DNA from: Croceimicrobium sp965228705
GTDB taxonomy: Bacteria; Bacteroidota; Bacteroidia; Flavobacteriales; Schleiferiaceae
Reading direction: 5' to 3'
Length of the DNA: 64,000 bases
Assembly: GCF_965228705.1 (NCBI RefSeq)
Contig: NZ_OZ245832.1
Span: 3,720,001 to 3,784,000, forward strand
Every line of letters begins with the position of its first letter. Position 1 is the stretch's first letter. The translations under genes were made by a program, and so were the position numbers. The notes below the pieces were generated by a model. It made no database searches and had not been told where the DNA came from. It was given only the letters and a program-made list of their open reading frames with translations. Shown in pieces: positions 45,102-52,175 of this stretch.

Positions 45102-45515
45102 TTAATCCTTAAGTCCTTCCAAAACACTCTTCAAATGAGCGGATATTAGTTCCTCTATCATTTCATTAACAAAATGAATGGTTTCCTCTTTTCCGGTAAG
45201 GATATATTCCTGATAGCTAGTTCCAGTTATTATTGTAATCATCCAAGTATGGAAAGAGGCCTTGCTTAAATTGGCATGACTAACTTTTGGGATCCCGAGT
45301 TGCTTAACTCGTTTTGCGAAATTTTGGAAATTGGAAGCCTCAATGTTGCCATAGTAGGAACCATCGATAAGCTTCACATCAATGGAATCATTGGATACCA
45401 AGAATTCATATTTCTGCTTTCTGTCATAGCTTCCAACATTTTCGATGACAATAATCTGTGCGAAATTAGGTGTAGCACTTAGGATGAAAAAGATGCAGTA
45501 TAAAAGGCGTTTCAT
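45102..45515 (-). CDS. Hypothetical secreted protein
   Basis: I do not recognise a family. 137 residues from ATG 45515, with a clear signal peptide (MKRLLYCIFFILSATPNFAQ). The mature part of about 117 residues is mixed alpha/beta: IIVIENVGSYDRKQKYEFLV, an aromatic middle (SFHTWMITIITGTSYQEYILTG) and an acidic C-terminal helix (EETIHFVNEMIEELISAHLKSVLEGLKD). No cysteine pairs or catalytic motif. Bases are more AT-rich than in the surrounding conserved genes. It lies between repeats C and D on the same strand as the other island genes. Confidence 0.7.
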   Translation of the reverse strand: MKRLLYCIFFILSATPNFAQIIVIENVGSYDRKQKYEFLVSNDSIDVKLIDGSYYGNIEASNFQNFAKRVKQLGIPKVSHANLSKASFHTWMITIITGTSYQEYILTGKEETIHFVNEMIEELISAHLKSVLEGLKD

Positions 45516-45619
45516 TTTAGGAAATATTGGGCTCAAGGTCTATGTATAATGCTATGAACGGTAAATGACTGATTACTAATAAGGCTACCGCTAGTCTAGT
45601 TGGATGAAAGGGGTTTATC

Positions 45620-46351
45620 TTAATCATGCATTACTCTATAAGGTAAAACCTCCATATTCCAAGTCTTATCATTTTTAGTTAAATGCAAGTAAAATTCAGT
45701 GTTGGATAGTTTTAGGTGCACCACTACATTATCTACTTTCTTATTGATTTGGCAACCTATAATTATGGGAGGACTTGAAAACTCTTTCGGACTAGCATTT
45801 GGTGGACAATTAATCCAGCTTGAAAGAAAGTATGATTTATCGAGATAGTCTTCTTCTAGAAAAATCCGTAGTACACTGGTATAGTAAGGGTTGTCGTAGA
45901 TCACCTTAGTAGAATCAAAACTTAGGGAGGGGCTGTAGTGCAGTGATTTCGAATTTCGACCGCAGGTTTTCAGCGAATCTAAGGAGCTGAGGTAAATGGA
46001 ATCTTTAATGCAAATAGGAATAAGGTTTGGCAGAATTAGATATTTAGATTCCTTTGGATTGCGATTTGACTTCCAGCTGTATATGGTATAATCAAAAGGT
46101 TGGTAAGCCATTTGAAAAATGCTGTCTACAAAGCTTGCTGTGCGCTGTTTTGCGCTGGAATCTTTTTCTAAAGACCATTTATGCCAGGATTGAAAAAAGG
46201 ATTCAAAGATTTGCTGATCACCCTTTTCGAAAGAAGCATTTAGTTTTTGAGCAAAATCACGGGGACTGGCATAGATTTCTTGATGAAGGGATTGTCCGCA
46301 AGTAGTTTGAAGTAGGAAACAGGAGAGAATAAGGCCTAAGAATAATTTCAT
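45620..46351 (-). CDS. Hypothetical secreted protein
   Basis: No family recognised. 243 residues from ATG 46351 with a signal peptide (MKLFLGLILSCFLLQTTCGQ); the longer frame start adds a non-signal stretch. The mature protein contains FAQKLNASFEKGDQQIFESF, PFDYTIYSWKSNRNPKESKY and IIGCQINKKVDNVVVHLKLS with Cys and Tyr scattered. The first codons, MKLFLGLI, and the DNA around them resemble the start of the small membrane gene at 46903-47115 (KLFLGLI). AT-rich, minus strand, island gene. Confidence 0.68.
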   Translation of the reverse strand: MKLFLGLILSCFLLQTTCGQSLHQEIYASPRDFAQKLNASFEKGDQQIFESFFQSWHKWSLEKDSSAKQRTASFVDSIFQMAYQPFDYTIYSWKSNRNPKESKYLILPNLIPICIKDSIYLSSLDSLKTCGRNSKSLHYSPSLSFDSTKVIYDNPYYTSVLRIFLEEDYLDKSYFLSSWINCPPNASPKEFSSPPIIIGCQINKKVDNVVVHLKLSNTEFYLHLTKNDKTWNMEVLPYRVMHD

Positions 46352-46469
46352 CACGGGTTCAGGATCAGGCTTTTGATTTTGAATAAGGAGGCATTTGTTT
46401 TTTTTCAAAGTATCTCAAGCTAAAGATAATTTAGAAGTGGGCGCCATAGCCTTATTGCTAATAGGTCTG

Positions 46470-46898
46470 TTATTTTTCAGGTTCAAGTTTTTCAGTGATA
46501 AGCTTTATTTCGCTGCAGCCAATTCGAATGACCTTCCCATCCTCAAAAAATAATATTATATCGTCCTTATCTTCGGGATTAGACTGTAGTCTTAAGCTGT
46601 CATTGATCATTCTCGATTCAGAAGGAAAAAAAGTGATGTCGCTCAGTCCTATGGCATCCTCCTTTAAAGCTTGTTCATCTCCTTCAACATAATATTGGTA
46701 GGACACATTCATGCAGTGAAAGTATAGGACATCAGGTACTTTAACTTTAAGCCAATCGCTTTTTGTTTTCTGAAATCGGATTAGGATATCATCACCCGTT
46801 TTTGTGAGCCCTTGAAAGTCGAAATTATTGTGAAGGTCAAGATGAGTTCCTGCCAGTAGAACGGCATAATTGTCTTCTATTTCAAAATCTGTTTTCAA
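46470..46898 (-). CDS. Hypothetical protein, probable C-terminal part of a split gene
   Basis: 142 residues from a TTG at 46898; there is no ATG in this frame before residue about 63. The frame opens at a TGA just upstream, beside an A7 tract in the preceding gene's last codons. Content is beta-rich and acidic (YAVLLAGTHLDLHNNFDF, VLYFHCMNVSYQYYVEGDE, DIILFFEDGKVIRIGCSEIKL). The neighbouring frame encodes a two-helix membrane protein ending KRKK, 4 nt away. A single protein of about 215 residues, split by one indel or joined by slippage, explains the missing start well. Otherwise it is a separate gene with a TTG start. Confidence 0.55.
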   Translation of the reverse strand: MKTDFEIEDNYAVLLAGTHLDLHNNFDFQGLTKTGDDILIRFQKTKSDWLKVKVPDVLYFHCMNVSYQYYVEGDEQALKEDAIGLSDITFFPSESRMINDSLRLQSNPEDKDDIILFFEDGKVIRIGCSEIKLITEKLEPEK

Positions 46899-46902
46899 GT
46901 TT

Positions 46903-47115
46903 CTAGGCTTTTTTTCTTTTCAGTGCAAAGAACCAGTAAAGAAGGCTTAGAAGAAAAATTAGGATGAATAAAAAGGAGGATAGATTTAGCTTTCCGCTTT
47001 GCCAGATCATCGTTTCTGATTGCTCAGTCTTTAAAGCAATTGGATTTATGACTAAGCCTATTAAGGAGGTGATCATGATTAGGCCTAGGAATAATTTCAA
47101 ATGGAATTTGGACAT
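46903..47115 (-). CDS. Small two-helix membrane protein, possible N-terminal part of a split gene
   Basis: 70 residues: helix one KLFLGLIMITSLIGLVI (about 7-23), a short exported loop with TEQSETMIWQSGKLN, helix two FLFILIFLLSLLYWFF (about 49-64) and a basic end ALKRKKA. By the positive-inside rule both ends face the cytoplasm. The stop codon follows AAAAAAA (46909-46915 on this strand as T7 in the plus strand). The open frame at 46470-46898 continues nearly at once in another phase. No family recognised. Confidence 0.6.
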   Translation of the reverse strand: MSKFHLKLFLGLIMITSLIGLVINPIALKTEQSETMIWQSGKLNLSSFLFILIFLLSLLYWFFALKRKKA

Positions 47116-47212
47116 GGTGCAGCTTAGGGTTTAGCATGCAAGGTAAGTTCTTAATTTTAGTAAGGATAGAATCCTGGAATGTCCTCAGGACCTTAGGGTT
47201 CTGGGTTTTATT

Positions 47213-47574
47213 TGATACTTTTTTCTTGATACAACCGAAGGCTTCAAGCCTGAGCTCTTAAATTCCATTGAAAATTAAAAAGGCATTTGAAAAAGTATTC
47301 AAAAAATCAAGGCCTCTGAAAGGCGATTCCCTTGGACCGTCGCTTCTTGGGTCGGGCCAGCCAGATTGATGTTATTCTTTGGTTTGGGAATTCTCTTTCA
47401 AATGAATTTGAGTTCTAAGTGCTACCCTGCGAAGGGCTATCGCTGCTCAGGTGCCGGGAGCTCCGAGTTATTGTTTTTAGAAGGAGTAATGTGTAGTGAA
47501 GGATTCTGCCCAACTTCGGTACTGGAACAGCGGCGGGCAACTTGGTTACTTTTTGGAAAACGCAAAAAGTATCA
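47213..47574 (+). repeat. Composite dispersed repeat, copy D (362-bp unit with inverted ends)
   Basis: Starts TGATACTTTTTTC (47213) and ends GCAAAAAGTATCA (47574), with the same module order as copy B and one base more. The core is at 47418-47467. A decayed extra module (GAAACAAAAAAGCAAGGCC...GGACCGCTGCTACTTGGGG) follows to about 47645. With flanks it fills the 668-bp gap 47116-47783 apart from the arsR promoter; no gene seen there. Confidence 0.85.
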
Positions 47575-47738
47575 CCCAGAACGAAACAAAAAAGCAAGGC
47601 CCCTAATAGGTAATTCCTTTGGACCGCTGCTACTTGGGGCGGACCAACCTGATTATGGATTTTCGCTTGAGCATCAATTCTTGCGCAATATTCCAATTGG
47701 AAAGAACTCTCACTCAAAAAAATATGAAATATCATTCC

Positions 47739-47780
47739 GCAGCTAAATAGCTTCATGTATATTTGCAGTCAAATAGCTGC
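47739..47780 (+). promoter_or_regulatory. arsR promoter with overlapping inverted repeat (putative operator)
   Basis: The exact box TATATTTG (47758-47765) lies 18 nt before ATG 47784. It sits inside inverted arms GCAGCTA (47739-47745) and TAGCTGC (47774-47780); AAATAGCT also occurs as a direct repeat. This suits autorepression by the ArsR-type protein encoded next. Confidence 0.5.
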
Positions 47781-47783
47781 ACA

Positions 47784-48113
47784 ATGGAAACGCGTAGAGA
47801 TGTATTTCAAGCCATAGCCGATCCCACTCGAAGAGCCATCCTTAGCTTGGTGGCAGCCGGGGCCATGACACCCGGTACCATTGCCGAAAATTTTGATGCT
47901 ACTCGTCAAACCATATCCCGGCATATCCGCATCCTAAACGAATGCGATTTACTGGAGCAAAAGCAACAGGGGCGTGAAATCCTCTATTACTTCAATCCGG
48001 ATAAGATGAAGGAGGTAAGCGATTTTATTGAGCCCTTCCGGAAAATGTGGGAAGCGCGTTTCGATCAGTTGGAAGCAGTGATGAAGCAGTATCAATCCAA
48101 AAGTAAATCCTAA
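47784..48113 (+). CDS. ArsR-family transcription repressor
   Basis: Winged-helix regulator of 109 residues from ATG 47784. ETRRDVFQAIADPTRRAILSLVA and PGTIAENFDATRQTISRHIRILNECDLLEQKQQGREILYY are the typical HTH and wing. No metal-binding CxC is present, so it belongs with the metal-independent SdpR-like branch that is regularly encoded before an SRPBCC gene. The three genes 47784-48962 follow with gaps of 2 and 10 nt. Confidence 0.9.
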   Translation: METRRDVFQAIADPTRRAILSLVAAGAMTPGTIAENFDATRQTISRHIRILNECDLLEQKQQGREILYYFNPDKMKEVSDFIEPFRKMWEARFDQLEAVMKQYQSKSKS

Positions 48114-48115
48114 GC

Positions 48116-48577
48116 ATGGAATTAAAAACACAAGTGAAAGCAGGGCAAGGGCAACAGGAAATTGTAATTAGTCGGCAATTTGATTTACCGCTGGAACTCT
48201 TGTTCAAGGCTTTTACTGAAGCTGATCTTTTTGCCCAATGGATGGGCACCAAAGTCCTAAAATTGGAAGCCGAAGATCATGGTAGCTATCGATTTGAAAC
48301 CACAGATCCTAGCGGCAAGGTGGTATTTAGCGCCAATGGCACTTTTCACGAAATTGAAATGAACCGCAAAATTGTTCGCACCTTTCAAATGGAAGGTACT
48401 CCTTTTCCTGCCCAATTGGAATTCTTAGAATTTGAAAGTCTCTCTGAGCATTCCAGTCTATTGAATATGCAAATCATCTTTCGCTCCGAGGCTTTTAGGG
48501 ATCAATTGCTGCAGATGCCATTTGCATCCGGTTTAAGCATGGCCCACGACCGTCTTCAAAATTTAATGACTCAGTAA
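48116..48577 (+). CDS. SRPBCC/AHSA1-domain protein
   Basis: 153-residue START-like fold protein with a hydrophobic ligand cavity. IVISRQFDLPLELLFKAFTEADLFAQWMG is the first helix-grip motif and SSLLNMQIIFRSEAFRDQLL the C-terminal helix. These domains, paired with an ArsR-like repressor, are common; ligand and function are not established. It is co-transcribed with arsR and doxX. Confidence 0.88.
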   Translation: MELKTQVKAGQGQQEIVISRQFDLPLELLFKAFTEADLFAQWMGTKVLKLEAEDHGSYRFETTDPSGKVVFSANGTFHEIEMNRKIVRTFQMEGTPFPAQLEFLEFESLSEHSSLLNMQIIFRSEAFRDQLLQMPFASGLSMAHDRLQNLMTQ

Positions 48578-48587
48578 TTTAATTAAT

Positions 48588-48962
48588 ATGAAAAAGAGAG
48601 ATAAAATTATTTATTGGATCGCTACCATTTGGCTAAGCCTGGGTATGGTATCTTCTGGCCTGGTACAAATCCTACAAATAGATGAAGAAAAAATCATGAT
48701 GCAGCGCTTGGGCTACCCCGACTATTTCATGATTATCCTGGGAGTTTGGAAACTATTGGGAGTGATAGCAGTCTTAATACCCAAGGCCACTTTATTGAAA
48801 GAATGGGCTTATGCCGGTTTCTTTATCGCCATGTCGGGGGCAATAATTTCCCATTGGGCCGTCAATGATCCGGCAATGGAATTTTTCGGCCCCAGCTTAT
48901 TATTGGTCTTAACGGTACTTTCCTGGTATTTCCGCCCGGAGTCGCGCAGGCTTAAAGCTTAA
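48588..48962 (+). CDS. DoxX-like membrane protein
   Basis: 124 residues with four membrane helices: YWIATIWLSLGMVSSGLVQIL, YFMIILGVWKLLGVIAVLIP, WAYAGFFIAMSGAIISHW and GPSLLLVLTVLSWYF. The family layout of DoxX/DoxX-like proteins is clear, often near SRPBCC genes; its role in redox or quinone biology is not known here. The stop overlaps the convergent acidic protein gene by 4 nt. Confidence 0.85.
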   Translation: MKKRDKIIYWIATIWLSLGMVSSGLVQILQIDEEKIMMQRLGYPDYFMIILGVWKLLGVIAVLIPKATLLKEWAYAGFFIAMSGAIISHWAVNDPAMEFFGPSLLLVLTVLSWYFRPESRRLKA

Positions 48963-49189
48963 GCCTCAGCCTCCAACCTTTGCATTTCCCTTTCGAAGAA
49001 AGCCTCGGCGGTTTCCATCAAAGAGGCTACTTCATTCACCAATTCTTCTTCTTCCCCTTCCAGCTCATCGAGCCATTCTACGTCGTCGCCGTAGATGTCC
49101 CAAATAAAGCGGGGGTATTGTGTGTGGATAATGTAGAGATTATCAGGGGTATCGGTATTGTCGGCGAGTAAAAAGTGAGGTAGTTCCAT
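48959..49189 (-). CDS. Small acidic conserved hypothetical protein
   Basis: 76 residues, very acidic (DDVEWLDELEGEEEELVNEV). The N-terminus HFLLADNTDTPDNLYIIHTQYPRFIWDIYGD resembles a conserved Bacteroidota small protein I cannot name. The C-terminal half is probably helical. It lies downstream of the sigma54 regulator on the same strand, past a 51-nt gap containing an inverted repeat. Confidence 0.68.
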   Translation of the reverse strand: MELPHFLLADNTDTPDNLYIIHTQYPRFIWDIYGDDVEWLDELEGEEEELVNEVASLMETAEAFFEREMQRLEAEA

Positions 49190-49203
49190 GGCTATGGGGT
49201 TGA

Positions 49204-49230
49204 TACTGAAATATATAAAAAATTTCAGTA
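49204..49230. repeat. Perfect AT-rich inverted repeat
   Basis: TACTGAAAT (49204-49212) and ATTTCAGTA (49222-49230) pair perfectly around a 9-nt loop, between the sigma54-regulator stop and the start of the acidic protein gene. It could be an operator or an RNA hairpin; there is no T run beside it on the minus strand. Confidence 0.5.
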
Positions 49231-49240
49231 GCGCTGTTTT

Positions 49241-50404
49241 TTATTTTCGGGCAAATTTTTGGACATCATCCGCGCTAACTTCTTCGGCGCTCAGAATGAT
49301 TAATCGTTCTATAACATTTCGCAGTTCTCGGATATTCCCGGTCCAGTCGAGTTCCATTAATGCTTTCATCGCATCTTCGCTAAAAGGCTTAGGGGCATTG
49401 CCGTATTCGCTGGCAATTTGTTTAGCGAAATGCTCAGTTAAGAGTGGAATATCTTCTCTACGATCATTCAAGGCGGGCACCTGAATCAGAATCACGCTTA
49501 AGCGATGGTAGAGGTCTTCACGGAAACGACCCGCGGCAATCTCTTCTTGCAGATTTTTATTGGTGGCCGCCAATACGCGTACATCCACCTTTATTTCCTT
49601 ATCGCTGCCCACCGGACTTACCCGACCTTCTTGCAAGGCGCGTAATACCTTGGCTTGGGCCGAAAGACTCATATCCCCGATCTCATCTAAAAAGAGGGTA
49701 CCACCATTGGCTTGTTCAAATTTACCGGCACGGTCTCTCACTGCCGAGGTAAAGGCCCCTTTCTTATGGCCGAAGAGTTCACTTTCGATCAGCTCCGATG
49801 GAATGGCGGCACAGTTTACTTCGATCATCGGGCCTTTGCTACGTTCGCTCTTCTGATGCACCCAATGGGCTACCAATTCCTTACCGGTTCCATTCGGGCC
49901 GGTAATTAAAACTCGGGCATCCGTAGGCGCTACCTTTTCGATAATCTCTTTGATGTCTTCCAATGCCTGACTGGTGCCAATCATTTGGTACTTGCGGCTT
50001 ACCTTCTTGCGGAGGGTCTTATTCTCTTTTTCGAGGGTATTGCGATCTAAGGCATTGCGTACTGTATTAAGCAGGCGATTTAAATCGGGGGGCTTAGAGA
50101 TATAGTCATAAGCTCCTTTACGCATGCTGTCTACGGCGGTTTCCAGGTCACCATGACCGGAAATCATCACCACGGTAGTCTCTGGATATTTGGCTTTAAT
50201 ATGCTCTAAAACCTCAATGCCGTCCATGCCGGGCATCTTAATATCGCAGAGCACCAGGTCGTGTTCTTCGTTTGCAAGCAGGTCGATGGCAGCTTTGCCA
50301 TGCTCTGCTTCGGAGATTTGATAGGATTTATCTTCGTCCTGAAGGATGTTTCTCAGGACATTACGTATTGCTTTTTCGTCTTCTACAAGGAGGATCTTTG
50401 CCAT
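49241..50404 (-). CDS. Sigma54-dependent response regulator lacking the DNA-binding domain
   Basis: NtrC-type activator of 387 residues from ATG 50404 (the longer frame runs into ppx). The receiver has LLVEDEKAIRN and D in LVLCDIKMPGMDG. The AAA+ domain has Walker A GPNGTGKE, Walker B GGTLFLDEIGD and sensor regions. The sigma54-contact loop reads GAFTSA instead of the canonical GAFTGA. The protein stops 20 residues after NIRELRNVIERLII with no Fis-type helix-turn-helix, which full-length NtrC proteins (about 450 aa) have. It may act from solution or with another DNA-binding partner. The 5' end overlaps ppx by 22 nt. Confidence 0.9.
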   Translation of the reverse strand: MAKILLVEDEKAIRNVLRNILQDEDKSYQISEAEHGKAAIDLLANEEHDLVLCDIKMPGMDGIEVLEHIKAKYPETTVVMISGHGDLETAVDSMRKGAYDYISKPPDLNRLLNTVRNALDRNTLEKENKTLRKKVSRKYQMIGTSQALEDIKEIIEKVAPTDARVLITGPNGTGKELVAHWVHQKSERSKGPMIEVNCAAIPSELIESELFGHKKGAFTSAVRDRAGKFEQANGGTLFLDEIGDMSLSAQAKVLRALQEGRVSPVGSDKEIKVDVRVLAATNKNLQEEIAAGRFREDLYHRLSVILIQVPALNDRREDIPLLTEHFAKQIASEYGNAPKPFSEDAMKALMELDWTGNIRELRNVIERLIILSAEEVSADDVQKFARK

Positions 50405-51327
50405 TGCTCCGCTTCGTTTTCGAGAGCGTAATATAAGCCTTCTTTTAAAGCGTAATTGCATTGTTGCAAGAGACGTATCCCAAAGCGTTTGATGATAAAG
50501 TTGATCTCAATACAAGCCATCACAATCATGTCGGCTCGCATGGGGATCATACCCGGAGTATTCAAACGTTCCTCGAAGGTAGATTCCAGCATTTTCTTGG
50601 AAATCTGCATGTACTCATGCATGGAGAAGGTATAGCTGGTTTCGTCTTCCTCAAAGCGTGAAGTCTTGAAATTCTCTGCACACATCTGAGCCAGGGTATC
50701 GAAGCTTCCGCTGCTACCAATTAGTACCCTGGGGAATTCTTTACCACAGGCTTCCTTAAGGGAGATGAGCTTTTCATCGAGGTAATCGTCGATAGCATCA
50801 ATTTCTTCCTTTTGGATAGGATCGGCAGGTCGAAAACGATTTAGCATTACACTGCTGCCAATGGGGAAGGAGGCTTGCCAAACGGGTTTTTGATCACGTA
50901 GCAAAATGAATTCGGTACTGCCGCCACCGATGTCCATAATCAGGGTAGGCGCTTCTTTAAATTCGATGCCTTGCTGTACCCCTTCATAGATGAGGCGGGC
51001 CTCAGTATCTCCTGTGATTACATTGATGCGGATACCCAATTCACTTTCGGCTCGAGCCACTAAATCCGGACCATTGGGGGCAGTGCGTACCGCTGCGGTG
51101 GCTACCACATAGAGGGCTTCAGCTTGCCATTCGAGGGCGGTTTCGCGATGCGATTTAAGGGCGGCCATGGCACGCTCCATCGCTGCATCACTAATGCGGA
51201 GCTCATCATCAGCATCTTCCGCTAAGCGAACCGGAATCTTAGTATTAAAGAGGGTACGGTTCTCTTCCTGAGAGCGGATCAACAAATTAAAGGTGTTGGT
51301 ACCGCAATCAATTATGGCAATTTTCAT
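50383..51327 (-). CDS. Ppx/GppA family exopolyphosphatase/pppGpp phosphatase
   Basis: ASKHA-fold phosphatase acting on polyphosphate or guanosine pentaphosphate. The 314 residues contain IIDCGTNTFNLLI (phosphate 1 motif) and LIMDIGGGSTEFILL (phosphate 2 motif), with the catalytic Glu of the family about VVATAAVRTAPNG. It lacks the C-terminal HD domain of long E. coli-type enzymes, as is usual in Bacteroidota. Overlaps the mscS gene by 4 nt and the sigma54 gene by 22 nt. Confidence 0.9.
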   Translation of the reverse strand: MKIAIIDCGTNTFNLLIRSQEENRTLFNTKIPVRLAEDADDELRISDAAMERAMAALKSHRETALEWQAEALYVVATAAVRTAPNGPDLVARAESELGIRINVITGDTEARLIYEGVQQGIEFKEAPTLIMDIGGGSTEFILLRDQKPVWQASFPIGSSVMLNRFRPADPIQKEEIDAIDDYLDEKLISLKEACGKEFPRVLIGSSGSFDTLAQMCAENFKTSRFEEDETSYTFSMHEYMQISKKMLESTFEERLNTPGMIPMRADMIVMACIEINFIIKRFGIRLLQQCNYALKEGLYYALENEAEQWQRSSL

Positions 51328-52175
51328 TCTTCAGGTTCTGTGTTTGGGGCGTTTCGAAACCAAAGGTCTCTTTGTGGGAATGGGATGCTAACCTTATTAT
51401 CACGGAATTTCTGATCGATTTCGTAGCGCATTTCGCTTTTGGTTTTTTCGATCTGAAATAAATTCCGGGAAAAGAAATATAAATGGAAGTCCAGCGAGCT
51501 TTCGCCGAAGTCTTTGAAGAAAACCATGGGCTTGGGCGCTTTTAATACATCGGGGTGATTTTCAGCGACCTCCATTAAAAGCTTCTCCACCAATTTAGTG
51601 TCGCTTCCATAAGCAACCCCCACAGGGATGGAGAAACGAGTGACATGATTGTTCTGACTCCAATTAATCACATTATCGGTGGTGAGCTTTACATTGGGAA
51701 CAATCAGAATAATTTGTTCACGGGTAAGCAGGGTAGTGGTGCGTAAGCCCACATCCTTAACCTGACCAATCGTACCATTCACCTCTACAATATCGCCGGC
51801 GGTTACGGTTCTTTCGAAGAGAATGATAAAACCGGCAATCATATCCCTAAAGAGGTCTTGTAATCCCAGACCTAAACCAATCAGTACCCCACTGGAAGAA
51901 GCTAAAAGTACGGTGACATTAAAGCCCAGGGAATCGATGGAGGAGATGATGGCAATGATGAAAATGATATAGGTCCCGATGGAATAAATCGCATAGGACT
52001 TACCGCGATCCAGACGATCCAATTTTTCCAGTCGTCGCAGGTATTTTTTAAAGAGCCAACGCATGAGGATGGCTACTAAAATGACCAGTACCACCCAAAG
52101 AAGATTGGCAACAGTAAGGGTCCAGTCGTTAACCTTTAATAATTCTAATTCGAAAAAGTCCTTCAGAGAATCCAT
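51324..52175 (-). CDS. MscS-type mechanosensitive ion channel
   Basis: 283-residue membrane channel releasing solutes on osmotic downshift. Two to three N-terminal helices are followed by the pore-lining TM3-like GVLIGLGLGLQDLFRDMIAGFIILFE and the beta domain GDIVEVNGTIGQVKDVGLRTTTLLT. The C-terminal alpha/beta region is present. It overlaps its neighbours by 1 and 4 nt, so it is in one operon with the NatAB exporter and ppx. Confidence 0.92.
   Translation of the reverse strand: MDSLKDFFELELLKVNDWTLTVANLLWVVLVILVAILMRWLFKKYLRRLEKLDRLDRGKSYAIYSIGTYIIFIIAIISSIDSLGFNVTVLLASSSGVLIGLGLGLQDLFRDMIAGFIILFERTVTAGDIVEVNGTIGQVKDVGLRTTTLLTREQIILIVPNVKLTTDNVINWSQNNHVTRFSIPVGVAYGSDTKLVEKLLMEVAENHPDVLKAPKPMVFFKDFGESSLDFHLYFFSRNLFQIEKTKSEMRYEIDQKFRDNKVSIPFPQRDLWFRNAPNTEPEE

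Noticed and set aside
47213..47655. CRISPR array in the repeated region
   Set aside because: Repeats are 360-bp units with different spacing and no short regular repeat-spacer pattern; no cas genes are present.
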